This document shows positions 33,461 to 42,556 of a stretch of DNA of 64,000 nt, piece by piece. Below the pieces are notes generated by a model. The model was not told where the DNA came from. It ran no database searches and worked only from the letters and a program-made list of their open reading frames with translations. Location: contig CP027241.1 of assembly GCA_002999035.1 (NCBI GenBank), positions 1,119,001 through 1,183,000 on the forward strand, in the 5' to 3' direction. A program made the translations under genes and the position numbers. Position 1 is the stretch's first letter. Every line of letters begins with the position of its first letter. The stretch comes from Lachnospiraceae bacterium oral taxon 500. Lineage in GTDB: Bacteria; Bacillota; Clostridia; Lachnospirales; Vallitaleaceae.

Positions 33461-35782
33461 ATGGCAAAAGACAGGGTGATTTTTTTAAAAAAGTATATGA
33501 TGAAACAGCCTCGGTACCTTAGCTGTGAACAAGCCCGCATTATTACAGAAGCCAATCGGAAACATCAAGGGAAAACGGAAATTTTAGTTCGAGCTTGGGA
33601 ATTAAGAGAAGCCATGGAAAAAATCGCCATTGAGATCCTGCCGCAGGAGTTGATAGTTGGCAATCGCAGCACCGGCGTGAAAAGCGGGATTGTTTATCCG
33701 CGCTGTGGGTTGCTGTGGATTGATGATGAGCTGGAAACGCTCCCGGAAAGGAATCAGGATCCTTTTAAAGTGGATCCGGAAGACATTAAGGTATATCGTC
33801 AGGAAATTTTACCGTATTGGCGGGAAAAGGCTTTAGAGCGCAGAATAGAACAAGAAGCCGGAGAGTGGAGCAAAGCGCTGCAGGCGGTGGTTAAAGTTAA
33901 TCAGCAGGGACGATCGCAAGGCCATATTATTCCGGACGTGGAAACTTGGCTGAAAAAGGGGCCGGCGCAATTAGCCCGGGAGGCGGCGCAAAAGAAAGAG
34001 GCAGCGCAGACAAGCGAAGAAAGAGACTGCTATGAGAGCATGCAAATCGTGCTGGAGGGAGCGGTCAGGTTTATCAGCCGGTATGAAGAGCTGGCTCGTG
34101 GGCTTTATGAAGAAACCAAACAGCAAGATTACCGGCAGATAGCGGATAATTGCCGGAACCTGGCGCGACGCCCGGCGGCGGGCTTTTATGAGGCTTTGCA
34201 AATGACTTGGTTTTTACTGGTATTGCTCCATTTGGAAGCGAATGCCATGTCGTTTTCCTTGGGCAGGATGGATCAGTATTTGCTGCCATATTACCAAAAA
34301 AGCATAGATACCGGAGAATTAGACGCGGAGCGGGCTATGGAACTGCTGGAGTGTTTTTATCTGAAATGCAATCAAATCGTTTGTATGTGCAATCATTTAG
34401 AAGCCCAATATTTTGCCGGCTTTCCGATTGGCTTTAATATTGTGGTCGGGGGAGGAGGAGACGAAAAAAATCGGGAAAATGAATTGACCTTCCTGTTTTT
34501 AAAAGCGCAGGAAGAATTGAATCTGCCGCAGCCTAATCTTTCGGCCAGACTTTGCCGGCAGTCGAGCGACGATTATTTGAGAGCCTGTGCGGATGTACTG
34601 GAACAGGGCGGCGGGCTGCCGCAGTTTTTTAATGATGAAAGCATTGTCCCGGCTTTGATGGAAAGCGGAATGACGAAGCAGGACGCTGAGGAGTACGGCG
34701 TAGTCGGCTGCGTGGAATTAAGCAGCTGCGGCAATATGTTGGGCTGGAGCAATGCTGCTATGTTTAATCTGGTCAAGGTTTTGGAACTGACCTTAAATCA
34801 TGGCCGGTGTTTGTTGAGTGGGGAGCAGCTGGGACTGGATCTGGGCGGCCTGGATACCTATGCAGACTATGCCGCCATGGAAAAGGCGCTGGAAGCGCAA
34901 ATGAATTATTTTATTGAGCAGATGATTAAACTGCATGAAATTGTTGACCGGCTTCATCAAAAATATTTACCGACGCCGCTGTTGTCATCGGTCATCAAAG
35001 GCTGCATGGAGACGGGCCGGGATGTTTCGGCCGGCGGGGCGAAATATAACCGGTCAGGGATTCAGCTGGTTCAGGTGGCCAATTTGATAGATAGTCTGTC
35101 GGTGTTAAAAAACTTGGTTTATTCCGGGGAAATCGGCCAGGATCAGATGCTAGGGCAGCTCCGGGATGACTGGCCGGATGAGGTTTTGCGCAGCCGGGTG
35201 ATGAATTATGGTGAGTATTACGGAAACGATAAAGAAGAGGTGGATGCTTTAGCGCAAAAATGGGTGCAAAAGTTTCGAGAGAAATTGAAAGACTATAAAA
35301 ATACCCGGAACGGCGGATATACGGTCGGATTATATACGGTCTCGGCGCATGTACCAATGGGCACAGGCGTTGGTGCTTCCTGTGATGGTCGAAAGGCCGG
35401 AACACCTTTGGCGGACGGTGGAATTTCACCGCGGGCGGGAGTTGACGTACACGGGCCGACTGCTGTTTTGAAATCGGCGGCGGCGGTTCCGTCTGTGCAG
35501 TGCGCTAACGGTACTTTACTGAATATGAAGTTTTCCAAAACAATGTTTTCGGAAAAGCAAAATAAAGAGCGGTTTCTTATGCTTTTGCGGGCGTTTGTTT
35601 ATTTGCCGATTCATCATGTTCAATTTAATGTAGTAGACCGGCAAACGCTTCTATCGGCACAGGCAAGTCCCGATGAATACAGGAGCCTGATTATCAGGGT
35701 GGCGGGATACAGTGCTTATTTTGTAGACTTAGATCATGATCTGCAAAATGAGATTATTGCCCGAACGGAAAATATTATATAA
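33461..35782 (+). CDS. Glycyl radical enzyme, PFL2/dehydratase-like (GRE1)
   Basis: A 773-residue glycyl radical enzyme. The radical Gly749 is in RVAGYSA near the C-terminus, and the catalytic thiyl Cys417 lies in VGCVELS with Glu419 two residues on. Cys-x-Glu is the pattern of dehydratase and C-X lyase members (glycerol, choline, isethionate and hydroxyproline enzymes), unlike the Cys-Cys of pyruvate formate-lyase. Substrate residues could not be assigned. The activase gene follows 14 bases later. The SD is weak and distant (AAAGGAAAAAC), so the start is slightly uncertain. Oxygen-sensitive enzyme; anaerobic use is implied. Confidence 0.9.
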   Translation: MAKDRVIFLKKYMMKQPRYLSCEQARIITEANRKHQGKTEILVRAWELREAMEKIAIEILPQELIVGNRSTGVKSGIVYPRCGLLWIDDELETLPERNQDPFKVDPEDIKVYRQEILPYWREKALERRIEQEAGEWSKALQAVVKVNQQGRSQGHIIPDVETWLKKGPAQLAREAAQKKEAAQTSEERDCYESMQIVLEGAVRFISRYEELARGLYEETKQQDYRQIADNCRNLARRPAAGFYEALQMTWFLLVLLHLEANAMSFSLGRMDQYLLPYYQKSIDTGELDAERAMELLECFYLKCNQIVCMCNHLEAQYFAGFPIGFNIVVGGGGDEKNRENELTFLFLKAQEELNLPQPNLSARLCRQSSDDYLRACADVLEQGGGLPQFFNDESIVPALMESGMTKQDAEEYGVVGCVELSSCGNMLGWSNAAMFNLVKVLELTLNHGRCLLSGEQLGLDLGGLDTYADYAAMEKALEAQMNYFIEQMIKLHEIVDRLHQKYLPTPLLSSVIKGCMETGRDVSAGGAKYNRSGIQLVQVANLIDSLSVLKNLVYSGEIGQDQMLGQLRDDWPDEVLRSRVMNYGEYYGNDKEEVDALAQKWVQKFREKLKDYKNTRNGGYTVGLYTVSAHVPMGTGVGASCDGRKAGTPLADGGISPRAGVDVHGPTAVLKSAAAVPSVQCANGTLLNMKFSKTMFSEKQNKERFLMLLRAFVYLPIHHVQFNVVDRQTLLSAQASPDEYRSLIIRVAGYSAYFVDLDHDLQNEIIARTENII

Positions 35783-35796
35783 GGCAGGATAGACAG

Positions 35797-36717
35797 ATGA
35801 AAACAGATAGCCAAAAAGAAACCGGAATGCTGCTGGAAATTCAAAGATTTTGTCTGCATGACGGACCGGGCATTCGGACAACGGTATTTTTTAAAGGATG
35901 TCCGCTGCGCTGTAAATGGTGTTCCAATCCGGAAAGCCAAAGCTTTCGGCCGCAGCTCCAGTTTGTGGAAACAAGCTGTATTCGTTGCGGTCGGTGTATT
36001 AAGGCGTGTCCGGCCGGAGCGATGCGGCGGGATCCGACTGGGAAAACGTACCATTTGCCGGAAAAATGCGGCTCTCATTTTGCGTGTGTGGCGGTTTGTC
36101 CGACCAAAGCGCTGCGGATAGCGGGACGGCGCTGGACAGTGGAAGCGGCGGTACATGAAATTGAAAAAGACAAGGTATTTTTTCGCGAAGGCGGAGGGGT
36201 AACCTTTTCGGGGGGCGAGGTATTAGCGCAAATTGATTTTGCGGAACGGCTGGCCGAGGCTTTACACCAAGAGGGGATTCATATTACTTGTGAAACGACC
36301 GGCTTTTCTTCGGAGGAAAGTTTTCGCCGACTGCTCCGGTGGTGCGATTTGCTTTATTTTGACGTGAAGCATTGGGACAGCCGACAGCATTTACAGGGAA
36401 CGGGCGTGGAAGTAGAAAAGATACTGGATCATTTGAAACTGGCAATTGACGCCAGGATCCCATTAGCAGTACGAATCCCGGTCATTCCGCGGTTTAATGA
36501 TCAGCCGGAGGATCAACGGCAATTTTGCCAATTATTAAAAAAATATCAAATACAGGAAGTTCATTTGCTGCCGTTTCATCAATTTGGCTCAGGCAAATAT
36601 CAGCAATTGGGGCTCGAATATGAGTATCAGCATGATAAGTCAATGAAGAAAGAAGAACTGGAAGGTTTTGCGGAGATGCTGAGACAGGAGATTCCTAAGG
36701 TACAAATTGGCGGATAA
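35797..36717 (+). CDS. Glycyl radical enzyme activase (radical SAM)
   Basis: A 306-residue radical-SAM activase that installs the glycyl radical. The radical-SAM cluster is C35-C39-C42 (KGCPLRCKWCSNP). A ferredoxin-like insert follows: first cluster C61, C64, C67, C71; the second keeps C91, C97, C101 but has His94 where the second Cys normally sits (KCGSHFACVAVCP). It is directly downstream of GRE1 and is the only activase in the locus, so it probably serves GRE2 as well. A palindromic element and the convergent LacI gene follow. Confidence 0.92.
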   Translation: MKTDSQKETGMLLEIQRFCLHDGPGIRTTVFFKGCPLRCKWCSNPESQSFRPQLQFVETSCIRCGRCIKACPAGAMRRDPTGKTYHLPEKCGSHFACVAVCPTKALRIAGRRWTVEAAVHEIEKDKVFFREGGGVTFSGGEVLAQIDFAERLAEALHQEGIHITCETTGFSSEESFRRLLRWCDLLYFDVKHWDSRQHLQGTGVEVEKILDHLKLAIDARIPLAVRIPVIPRFNDQPEDQRQFCQLLKKYQIQEVHLLPFHQFGSGKYQQLGLEYEYQHDKSMKKEELEGFAEMLRQEIPKVQIGG

Positions 36718-36741
36718 AGAGGAGAATTTTTGCTGCAAAAA

Positions 36742-36803
36742 TGGGGCTGCTGCAAAGTACAGATTTTACACAAATGTGTAAAAATCTTAAAATGCAACAA
36801 CCC
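36742..36803 (+). repeat. Palindromic element, family 3, copy 2
   Basis: GGGGCTGCTGCA (36742-36753) and TGCAACAACCCC (36792-36803) enclose AGATTTTACACA / TGTGTAAAAATCT. A shortened version of the copy at 28530, again between convergent genes, so probably a bidirectional terminator. Confidence 0.75.
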
Positions 36804-36821
36804 CATCAAGGCGGACGGCAG

Positions 36822-37850
36822 TCATTTACTGAAAGGCCCGTTTGTTTTTATGGAAGAGATGCTGCTGCCTTTGTAGAAAGCCAATTTCAGTTCAACATCT
36901 TTGATTTTGCTTTTGGGTTTATCTAAACGAGACAGAACAATATTTACCAGCTTAGCGGCATAGGTTTCCTCTTTCTGCAACAAGCCGGTCAGCGGAATTT
37001 CGCTGATATCAAACTCACTGGGAGTGGCATAACCGGCAAAGGACAGGGAAGAACGACCACCCTTTAAATAAAGCTGATTTCTTTCCATTAGAAACCAGTT
37101 TAGCTTTTTGGGAGAGGTAATAATAGCGGCAGATATTTGGTCTTGAACCAAAAGTTTATAAAACTCCTGCCGGCAGGTAAGCTCATCCTGAGCGGGAATT
37201 ACCAGATAATCTTGCGGTGAAATATTGTTTTGCTGCATCGCCTGCAAAAAGCCCTGATAACGCAGCACAGCGGCGCTGGAACTGGTTGCACCCAAGGTGT
37301 AAGCAATCCGGCGGTGACCGCAATTGAGGACATGATTGGTTAATTGCCGGCAGGAATCAAAATCGTTGGCGTATAACTGATCGGTAGCAATGCCGTCTTG
37401 CTTGCGGTCAAAAATAATGACCGGCGTAGTCTGACAGATGCTTTTTAATAATTCATGATTCGAACCGGTCGGCGCAATAATAATGGCATCGACTCTTTTT
37501 TGCAGCAGACGGTAAAGATATTCTCTTTCTTTTTCTTCGTCTTCATCGGAATTGCAAAGCAGGACAAATATTTTTTTTTCAAAAAGTAGTTCTTCAATAT
37601 TTTTAAAAATTTTAGCAAAAAAACTATTCGAGATATCAGGAAAGATAATGCCAATGATTTTTTCGTTTTTGGATCGGAGCGCCCGGGCATTGTCGTTGGG
37701 TATGTAACTGAAATGCTCAATTGCTTCCTGAATACGGGCGGCGGTTTCGGGGTTTAACTTCCGCGTTTGATTGATATATCTGGAAACGGTAGCAGTAGAT
37801 ACATCAGCGTATTTGGCAATATCTTTGATGGTTACGGTTTGACTTTTCAT
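36822..37850 (-). CDS. LacI-family transcriptional regulator of the GRE locus
   Basis: A 342-residue LacI-type protein: helix-turn-helix VTIKDIAKYADVSTATVSRY (about 6-25), then a periplasmic-binding-protein-like effector domain (IIGIIFPDISNSFFAKI). The frame is open 37 codons further upstream, but ATG at 37850 is preferred: it has GAGGAG before it, and the upstream residues are not LacI-like and overlap the promoter. It lies between GRE1/activase and GRE2, divergent from the latter. LacI/cre-like boxes at 33417 and 38158-38187 are its likely operators. Effector presumably a sugar or polyol-like substrate. Confidence 0.9.
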   Translation of the reverse strand: MKSQTVTIKDIAKYADVSTATVSRYINQTRKLNPETAARIQEAIEHFSYIPNDNARALRSKNEKIIGIIFPDISNSFFAKIFKNIEELLFEKKIFVLLCNSDEDEEKEREYLYRLLQKRVDAIIIAPTGSNHELLKSICQTTPVIIFDRKQDGIATDQLYANDFDSCRQLTNHVLNCGHRRIAYTLGATSSSAAVLRYQGFLQAMQQNNISPQDYLVIPAQDELTCRQEFYKLLVQDQISAAIITSPKKLNWFLMERNQLYLKGGRSSLSFAGYATPSEFDISEIPLTGLLQKEETYAAKLVNIVLSRLDKPKSKIKDVELKLAFYKGSSISSIKTNGPFSK

Positions 37851-37902
37851 AGTTCTCCTCGGACGGTAAGGACGGCGGCAGGAATAGTAATTGAATAAAT
37901 TG

Positions 37903-37931
37903 ATTTTATCACACCGGAGATGCCTTTTCAA
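37903..37931 (-). promoter_or_regulatory. Promoter of the LacI regulator
   Basis: On the minus strand TTGAAA (37931-37926), 17 bases, TAAAAT (37908-37903), with the ATG about 55 bases downstream. Confidence 0.65.
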
Positions 37932-38123
37932 GATAAGGAGCGGAAAAAAGAAAAGATTCAATCAAAGTTTTGTAAGGTAAGACGTTTGAAAATCAAGAGA
38001 AGAAAGCAAGGGAATTTTCAAGGAATAAAACCAATAAAACGAGAAAAAACAAAAGAGAAAAAGGAAAAAAGACGGGAAGAACATCAGAAGGATAAAAAAG
38101 AAAGGAAAAATGTACAAAAAAGA

Positions 38124-38187
38124 TTGCAAAAACAAAAAAAATATGGTAATCTATATATGGAAAACGATTACATGGAAAACGATTACA
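38124..38187 (+). promoter_or_regulatory. GRE2 operon promoter with tandem operators
   Basis: TTGCAA (38124-38129), 17 bases, TAATCT (38147-38152). Immediately downstream is an exact 15-base tandem duplication, TGGAAAACGATTACA at 38158-38172 and 38173-38187. Read on the minus strand each copy contains TGTAATCGTTTTCC, 13 of 14 matches to the cre/LacI consensus. The 37932-38120 stretch before it is extremely A-rich and holds nothing else recognised. Confidence 0.78.
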
Positions 38188-38222
38188 AAAGAACGGGATG
38201 GAAGTTCAGGAAGGAACGAAAC

Positions 38223-40625
38223 ATGGAAATCAGAAAGTTGACGGAACGAATTGCTAAGATGCGGAAAAATATTATTGATATTCCAGCCTCGATTTGCCCG
38301 GAGAGAGGGGAAATCATTACCAAGGTATATGAAGAATATGAATACCTTCCCGTAGTCCGGCTGCGGGGAAAGAGTTTGGAAGCGATTTTAAGAAATATGA
38401 CGATTTATATCGATGAGGATGGCCTTTTGGCGGGAAATCAAGCCAGCCGGGACAAGGCGGCGCCGGTCTTTCCGGAGTATGGGATCGACTGGATGATGAA
38501 GGAACTGGATGAGTTTGCCCAAAGAGATGGTGACCGATTTGAGATCAGTGAAGAGGCAAAACAAAAAATCCGTGATTTTGCCCCATATTGGAGTAATAAA
38601 ACCTTAAAATTAAAGGCTCTTTCGACTATGACGGAAGAAGCAAGGCTTTATTATGATCAGAATATTATCAAAGCGGAAGGCTGTATTACTTCGGGAGACG
38701 GACATGTAGCGATGGCATATGACGATATCCTGAAGCGGGGACTGCTGTATTATAAGGAATACGCGCTGCAAAAATGTCGGGAGTTGGATACTTCGGATTA
38801 TACCAAACTGAAAAGTTACCATTTTTATCAGGCATTTGCCGGAGTCGCGGACGCGATTATTGATTTTGCTGAAAGATACGCTGTCTTGGCGGAAAAAATG
38901 GCGGCGGAAAAAAATGTTGGAGACGGGCGCCGGGAAGAATTGATGAAGCTGGCCGAGATTTGCCGGAAGGTGCCGGCTCATCCGGCGGAGGGCTTTTATG
39001 AAGCTGTTCAGTTTGTTTGGTTTATTCATTTGATACTGCAGATTGAGTCGAACGGGCATTCCTATTCTTACGGACGGCTGGATCAGTATTTAGCACCGTA
39101 TTATCAAAAATCGATAGAAGCGGGAGAAATTACGGAAGAAAGAGCCTTGGAGCTGATTCAGAACTTATGCATAAAAACCTTGTCAATCAATAAAATCCGC
39201 AGTTGGGAAATGACTAAGACCGGCGCGGGGATGCCGCTGTATCAAAATATCACCATCGGCGGACAAACTGCGGATCGAAAAGATGCGGTTAATCCGGTTA
39301 CGATGCTGATTTTAGAAGCGGTCGGAGCGTTAAAACTGCCGCAGCCCAACTTGACGGTGCGCTATCATCAAGGAGCGTCGCCGGAATTTATGAAAGCCTG
39401 CATGGATGTGGTAAAAAGGGGATTTGGCATGCCGGCCTTCAATAATGATGAAATCATTATTCCGTCATTTATCGCAAAAGGTGTAGAAGAGAAAGATGCT
39501 TATGATTATTCGGCGGTAGGCTGTGTTGAAGTTGCGGTGCCGGGCAAATGGGGATATCGCTGTACCGGTATGAGCTTCATTAATTTTCCGCGGACTTTAT
39601 TGACGGCACTAAACGATGGGGTGGAGCCGAATTCGGGGATTAAGATTTTTGAAGGTGCCGGACATCTGCAGAATATGACTTCCTTTGATCAGGTATTGAC
39701 AGCATGGCGTAAGGGGATTAAAGAAGTGACAAGAGTTTCGGTCATTATTGATAATTGCGCCGATGTATGCTTGGAAGAGGGATATCCCGATGTTTTATGC
39801 TCTGCTTTGACGCAAAATTGCTTGGAAACGGGAAAAACATTAAAAGAAGGCGGTTCAAAATATGATTTTATCAGCGGCCTGCAGGTAGGAATTGCCAACT
39901 TGGGTGATTCTTTGGCTGCCATCAAGGATATTGTTTTTGAACAGAAGCTGATTACTCCGGTAGAGCTTTGGCAGGCAATGAAGGATAATTTTTCCGGAGA
40001 ATGGGGACAGGAAATACAAAGACTTTTGCAAAACAGCAGCCATAAATATGGAAATGATGATTATGTCGATTATCTACTGGCAGAAGCATATGGGGATTAT
40101 ATTAAAGAAATCAGAAAATATACCAATACTCGCTACAATCGGGGGCCGATTGGCGGCGGTTACTATGCGGGTACTTCGTCAATCTCGGCCAATGTTCCTC
40201 ATGGCGCCGCTACAATGGCGACACCGGATGGAAGAAAGGCTGGTCAGCCTTTGGCCGAGGGGTGCTCGCCGGCTCATAATCGAGATACGAATGGGCCGAC
40301 AGCGGTATTTAAGTCTGTTTCCAAATTGCCGACGAAAGAGATTACCGGCGGTGTGCTGCTGAATCAAAAAATCAATCCCCTGTTACTGCAAGAGGATAAA
40401 AATGTAGAAAAATTAATTTTAATGGTCAGGGCATTTTTTGATGATTTAAAAGGCTTTCATGTTCAATTTAATGTCGTATCCAAAGAAACCCTGCTTGATG
40501 CGCAAAAACATCCGGAAGATCATAAAGATTTGATTGTCAGAGTGGCGGGATACAGTGCGTTCTTTAACGCTTTATCAAAAATGACACAGGATGATATTAT
40601 TGCCCGGACGGAACAAAGCCTTTAA
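38223..40625 (+). CDS. Glycyl radical enzyme, PFL2/dehydratase-like (GRE2)
   Basis: An 800-residue glycyl radical enzyme, with radical Gly776 in RVAGYSA, catalytic Cys434 and Glu436 in VGCVEVA. The frame runs 101 codons further upstream, but that part is Lys-rich translation of the promoter region; ATG at 38223 is chosen because GGAAGGAAC precedes it and the protein then starts as family members do. It resembles GRE1 only moderately, and an extra segment (about 320-345, IRSWEMTKTGAG) surrounds the substrate region. It has no activase of its own. It leads an operon with an aldolase-type protein and an ABC importer. Confidence 0.9.
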   Translation: MEIRKLTERIAKMRKNIIDIPASICPERGEIITKVYEEYEYLPVVRLRGKSLEAILRNMTIYIDEDGLLAGNQASRDKAAPVFPEYGIDWMMKELDEFAQRDGDRFEISEEAKQKIRDFAPYWSNKTLKLKALSTMTEEARLYYDQNIIKAEGCITSGDGHVAMAYDDILKRGLLYYKEYALQKCRELDTSDYTKLKSYHFYQAFAGVADAIIDFAERYAVLAEKMAAEKNVGDGRREELMKLAEICRKVPAHPAEGFYEAVQFVWFIHLILQIESNGHSYSYGRLDQYLAPYYQKSIEAGEITEERALELIQNLCIKTLSINKIRSWEMTKTGAGMPLYQNITIGGQTADRKDAVNPVTMLILEAVGALKLPQPNLTVRYHQGASPEFMKACMDVVKRGFGMPAFNNDEIIIPSFIAKGVEEKDAYDYSAVGCVEVAVPGKWGYRCTGMSFINFPRTLLTALNDGVEPNSGIKIFEGAGHLQNMTSFDQVLTAWRKGIKEVTRVSVIIDNCADVCLEEGYPDVLCSALTQNCLETGKTLKEGGSKYDFISGLQVGIANLGDSLAAIKDIVFEQKLITPVELWQAMKDNFSGEWGQEIQRLLQNSSHKYGNDDYVDYLLAEAYGDYIKEIRKYTNTRYNRGPIGGGYYAGTSSISANVPHGAATMATPDGRKAGQPLAEGCSPAHNRDTNGPTAVFKSVSKLPTKEITGGVLLNQKINPLLLQEDKNVEKLILMVRAFFDDLKGFHVQFNVVSKETLLDAQKHPEDHKDLIVRVAGYSAFFNALSKMTQDDIIARTEQSL

Positions 40626-40674
40626 CAGTGGTTTGTGTGGTCGCCGGATAAAAATAAAGGAAGTGAGGTTAAAA

Positions 40675-41346
40675 ATGAAAATATTTATTGATACGGCTGA
40701 TGTTGCTGTAATTAAACAGCTTTATGGCAGATATCGGTTTGATGGGGTAACAACGAATCCAAGGCTGCTGGCCAGGATGCAGGGAAAACCAATGGAACTT
40801 CTGCAGGAGATTCACCGTGCCATCCCAACGGAAGCGGAGCTTCATGTTCAGGTTGTTTCGCTGAAAGCAGAGGAGATGATTAAGGAAGCAGAACATATTC
40901 TAAAAGTATTGGGTTCAGATGTGCATATTAAGGTTCCGGTCAGTGAGGACGGCTATCGAGTCATTCGGCATCTGGCGGAAAAAAGGGTTTCAGTGACGGC
41001 AACTGCAATTTTTCAGCCAATGCAGGCGCTGCTGGCTGCGGAATCGGGGGCGGCTTCGGTAGCACCGTATGTCCGCCAGATTAGTAATAAGAGCAGTGAC
41101 GGAGTGGCGGTAGCTAAGGAGATTCAAAGGCTTTTGGATGTTAACGGCTATCAAACCGAGCTTTTGGCAGCAGCTTTTGAAAGCGTTCATCAAGTGGCAG
41201 AAATGGCTGCTTGTGGTGCAAAATCGGTAACGATAGCACCGGAAATTTTGACAGAGATGCTGAGAAACGGATTTACGGAAAACGCGGTTAAAGGCTTTTA
41301 TGAGGAATTTAAAAGCAGCTTTAATCAGGAAAATATGTTGCAGTAA
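40675..41346 (+). CDS. Fructose-6-phosphate aldolase / transaldolase-like protein
   Basis: A 223-residue class I aldolase of the FSA/TalC group. KIFIDTADV at the start, GVTTNPRLL, and the Schiff-base Lys in HIKVPV (about residue 85) mark the family, whose short form makes or splits fructose-6-phosphate (dihydroxyacetone plus glyceraldehyde-3-phosphate) or related sugars. ATG at 40675 follows GAAGTGAGG; upstream frame is unlikely. It is the second gene after GRE2. A similar pairing of a GRE, an activase and an FSA-type gene occurs in E. coli (ybiWY with fsaA; pflDC with fsaB), suggesting a shared metabolic link. Confidence 0.87.
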   Translation: MKIFIDTADVAVIKQLYGRYRFDGVTTNPRLLARMQGKPMELLQEIHRAIPTEAELHVQVVSLKAEEMIKEAEHILKVLGSDVHIKVPVSEDGYRVIRHLAEKRVSVTATAIFQPMQALLAAESGAASVAPYVRQISNKSSDGVAVAKEIQRLLDVNGYQTELLAAAFESVHQVAEMAACGAKSVTIAPEILTEMLRNGFTENAVKGFYEEFKSSFNQENMLQ

Positions 41347-41432
41347 CAAGTGATACAAACCGGCGGTATCGGAAGAGAAATCCGGAATACCGGTAAAGGT
41401 CAAATGAAGAAAACAAAAAAGGAGGGTTCAGC

Positions 41433-42542
41433 ATGAAGAACAAACGGATGGCAAGATGGATGTTAATGATGGTATTGGTTGTAACGCTGGCAATGGCGGG
41501 GTGTTCGGGAGAAACCAAGAACAACACTGCATCTGTGAAGAAGCTGGCAGTTTCGGGGATTAGCAGTACATCGCAGTATTTACCGGTTTATGTGGCGCAC
41601 CAAAAAGGGTGGTTTAAAGAAGCGGGCTTGGAAGTAGAAGATGTAATGTTTACCAACGGGCCGGTTCAAATGGAATCCTTATCATCAAACTCATGGGATA
41701 TCGGGCTAACCGGTATCGGCGGTGTACTGTCAGGAACCATTCGGTATGATGCTTTGCTGGTTAGCGCCAGTTCAACGGACGATGGCGGGCAGTATGTATT
41801 TGCCAGAAAAGATTCGCCGATTGTAGCGGCCGGGAAGGGCAATAATAAGATTGATCCGGAAATTTACGGAACAGTTGAAACCTGGAAGGGTGTTAAAGCA
41901 TTATGCAGCGCGGGTACCACTTTGCAGTACACTTTATCCAAAACCTTATCCGGTTTTGGTCTGACAAAAGAGGATGTTGACTTTGTAGCCATGGATGGGC
42001 CAACGATTTACAGTTCGTTTTTGGCCGGAGAGGGCGATGTTTGCGTTTTGGGTAACGCGGCCGGTGCTTTCAGTATGCTGAAGATGAGCGACGAATATGT
42101 TCCGGTTTCTAATGGCCGGATTGCACAGACCGGGTTGATGACGAATATTATGGCAAATAAAAACAGTTATAATGATCCGGAAAAATATGAAGCCATGAAA
42201 ATATTTTTACAGGTATACTTTAAAGCAACGAAGTGGATTGAAGAAAATCCGGAAGAAGCAGCCAAGCTGATGCTGGATTTTGCAGAAGACGGCGGCAGCA
42301 AAGTAGACCTTGAGACATGTAAGACTCTTTTGCAGGCGGATCAATACTATACGCCGGAAAGTGCCTATAAATTAGCAACAGAAAAAGCTGAAGGTCAGGA
42401 TTATTCGGTGATGGAGGGTAAGCTGATGGGCTGCTTGGAATTTTTCATCGAAACGGGGAACTATAAAGAAGAAGATAAAGCTGGATTTTTAAATCATACC
42501 GATGCAAAATTAATTACAGATGTGTATAACGCAATGAAATAA
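41433..42542 (+). CDS. NitT/TauT-type ABC substrate-binding lipoprotein
   Basis: A 369-residue exported lipoprotein with lipobox AMAGC (about 20-24), followed by an SsuA/TauA/NMT1-like solute-binding fold (LAVSGISSTSQYLPVYVAHQ, then GWFKEAGLEVEDV). This group binds sulfonates, nitrate, pyrimidine precursors or similar small anions and heterocycles. SD AAAGGAGGG. It belongs with the four following transport genes; by position the ligand should be the substrate of the glycyl radical enzymes. Confidence 0.87.
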   Translation: MKNKRMARWMLMMVLVVTLAMAGCSGETKNNTASVKKLAVSGISSTSQYLPVYVAHQKGWFKEAGLEVEDVMFTNGPVQMESLSSNSWDIGLTGIGGVLSGTIRYDALLVSASSTDDGGQYVFARKDSPIVAAGKGNNKIDPEIYGTVETWKGVKALCSAGTTLQYTLSKTLSGFGLTKEDVDFVAMDGPTIYSSFLAGEGDVCVLGNAAGAFSMLKMSDEYVPVSNGRIAQTGLMTNIMANKNSYNDPEKYEAMKIFLQVYFKATKWIEENPEEAAKLMLDFAEDGGSKVDLETCKTLLQADQYYTPESAYKLATEKAEGQDYSVMEGKLMGCLEFFIETGNYKEEDKAGFLNHTDAKLITDVYNAMK

Positions 42543-42556
42543 TTTGGGGTAAAGAT

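Noticed and set aside
37920-38222. A 101-residue Lys/Arg-rich N-terminal extension of GRE2.
   Set aside because: It translates the promoter and tandem operators and is not a feature of glycyl radical enzymes; it is an accident of A-rich DNA.
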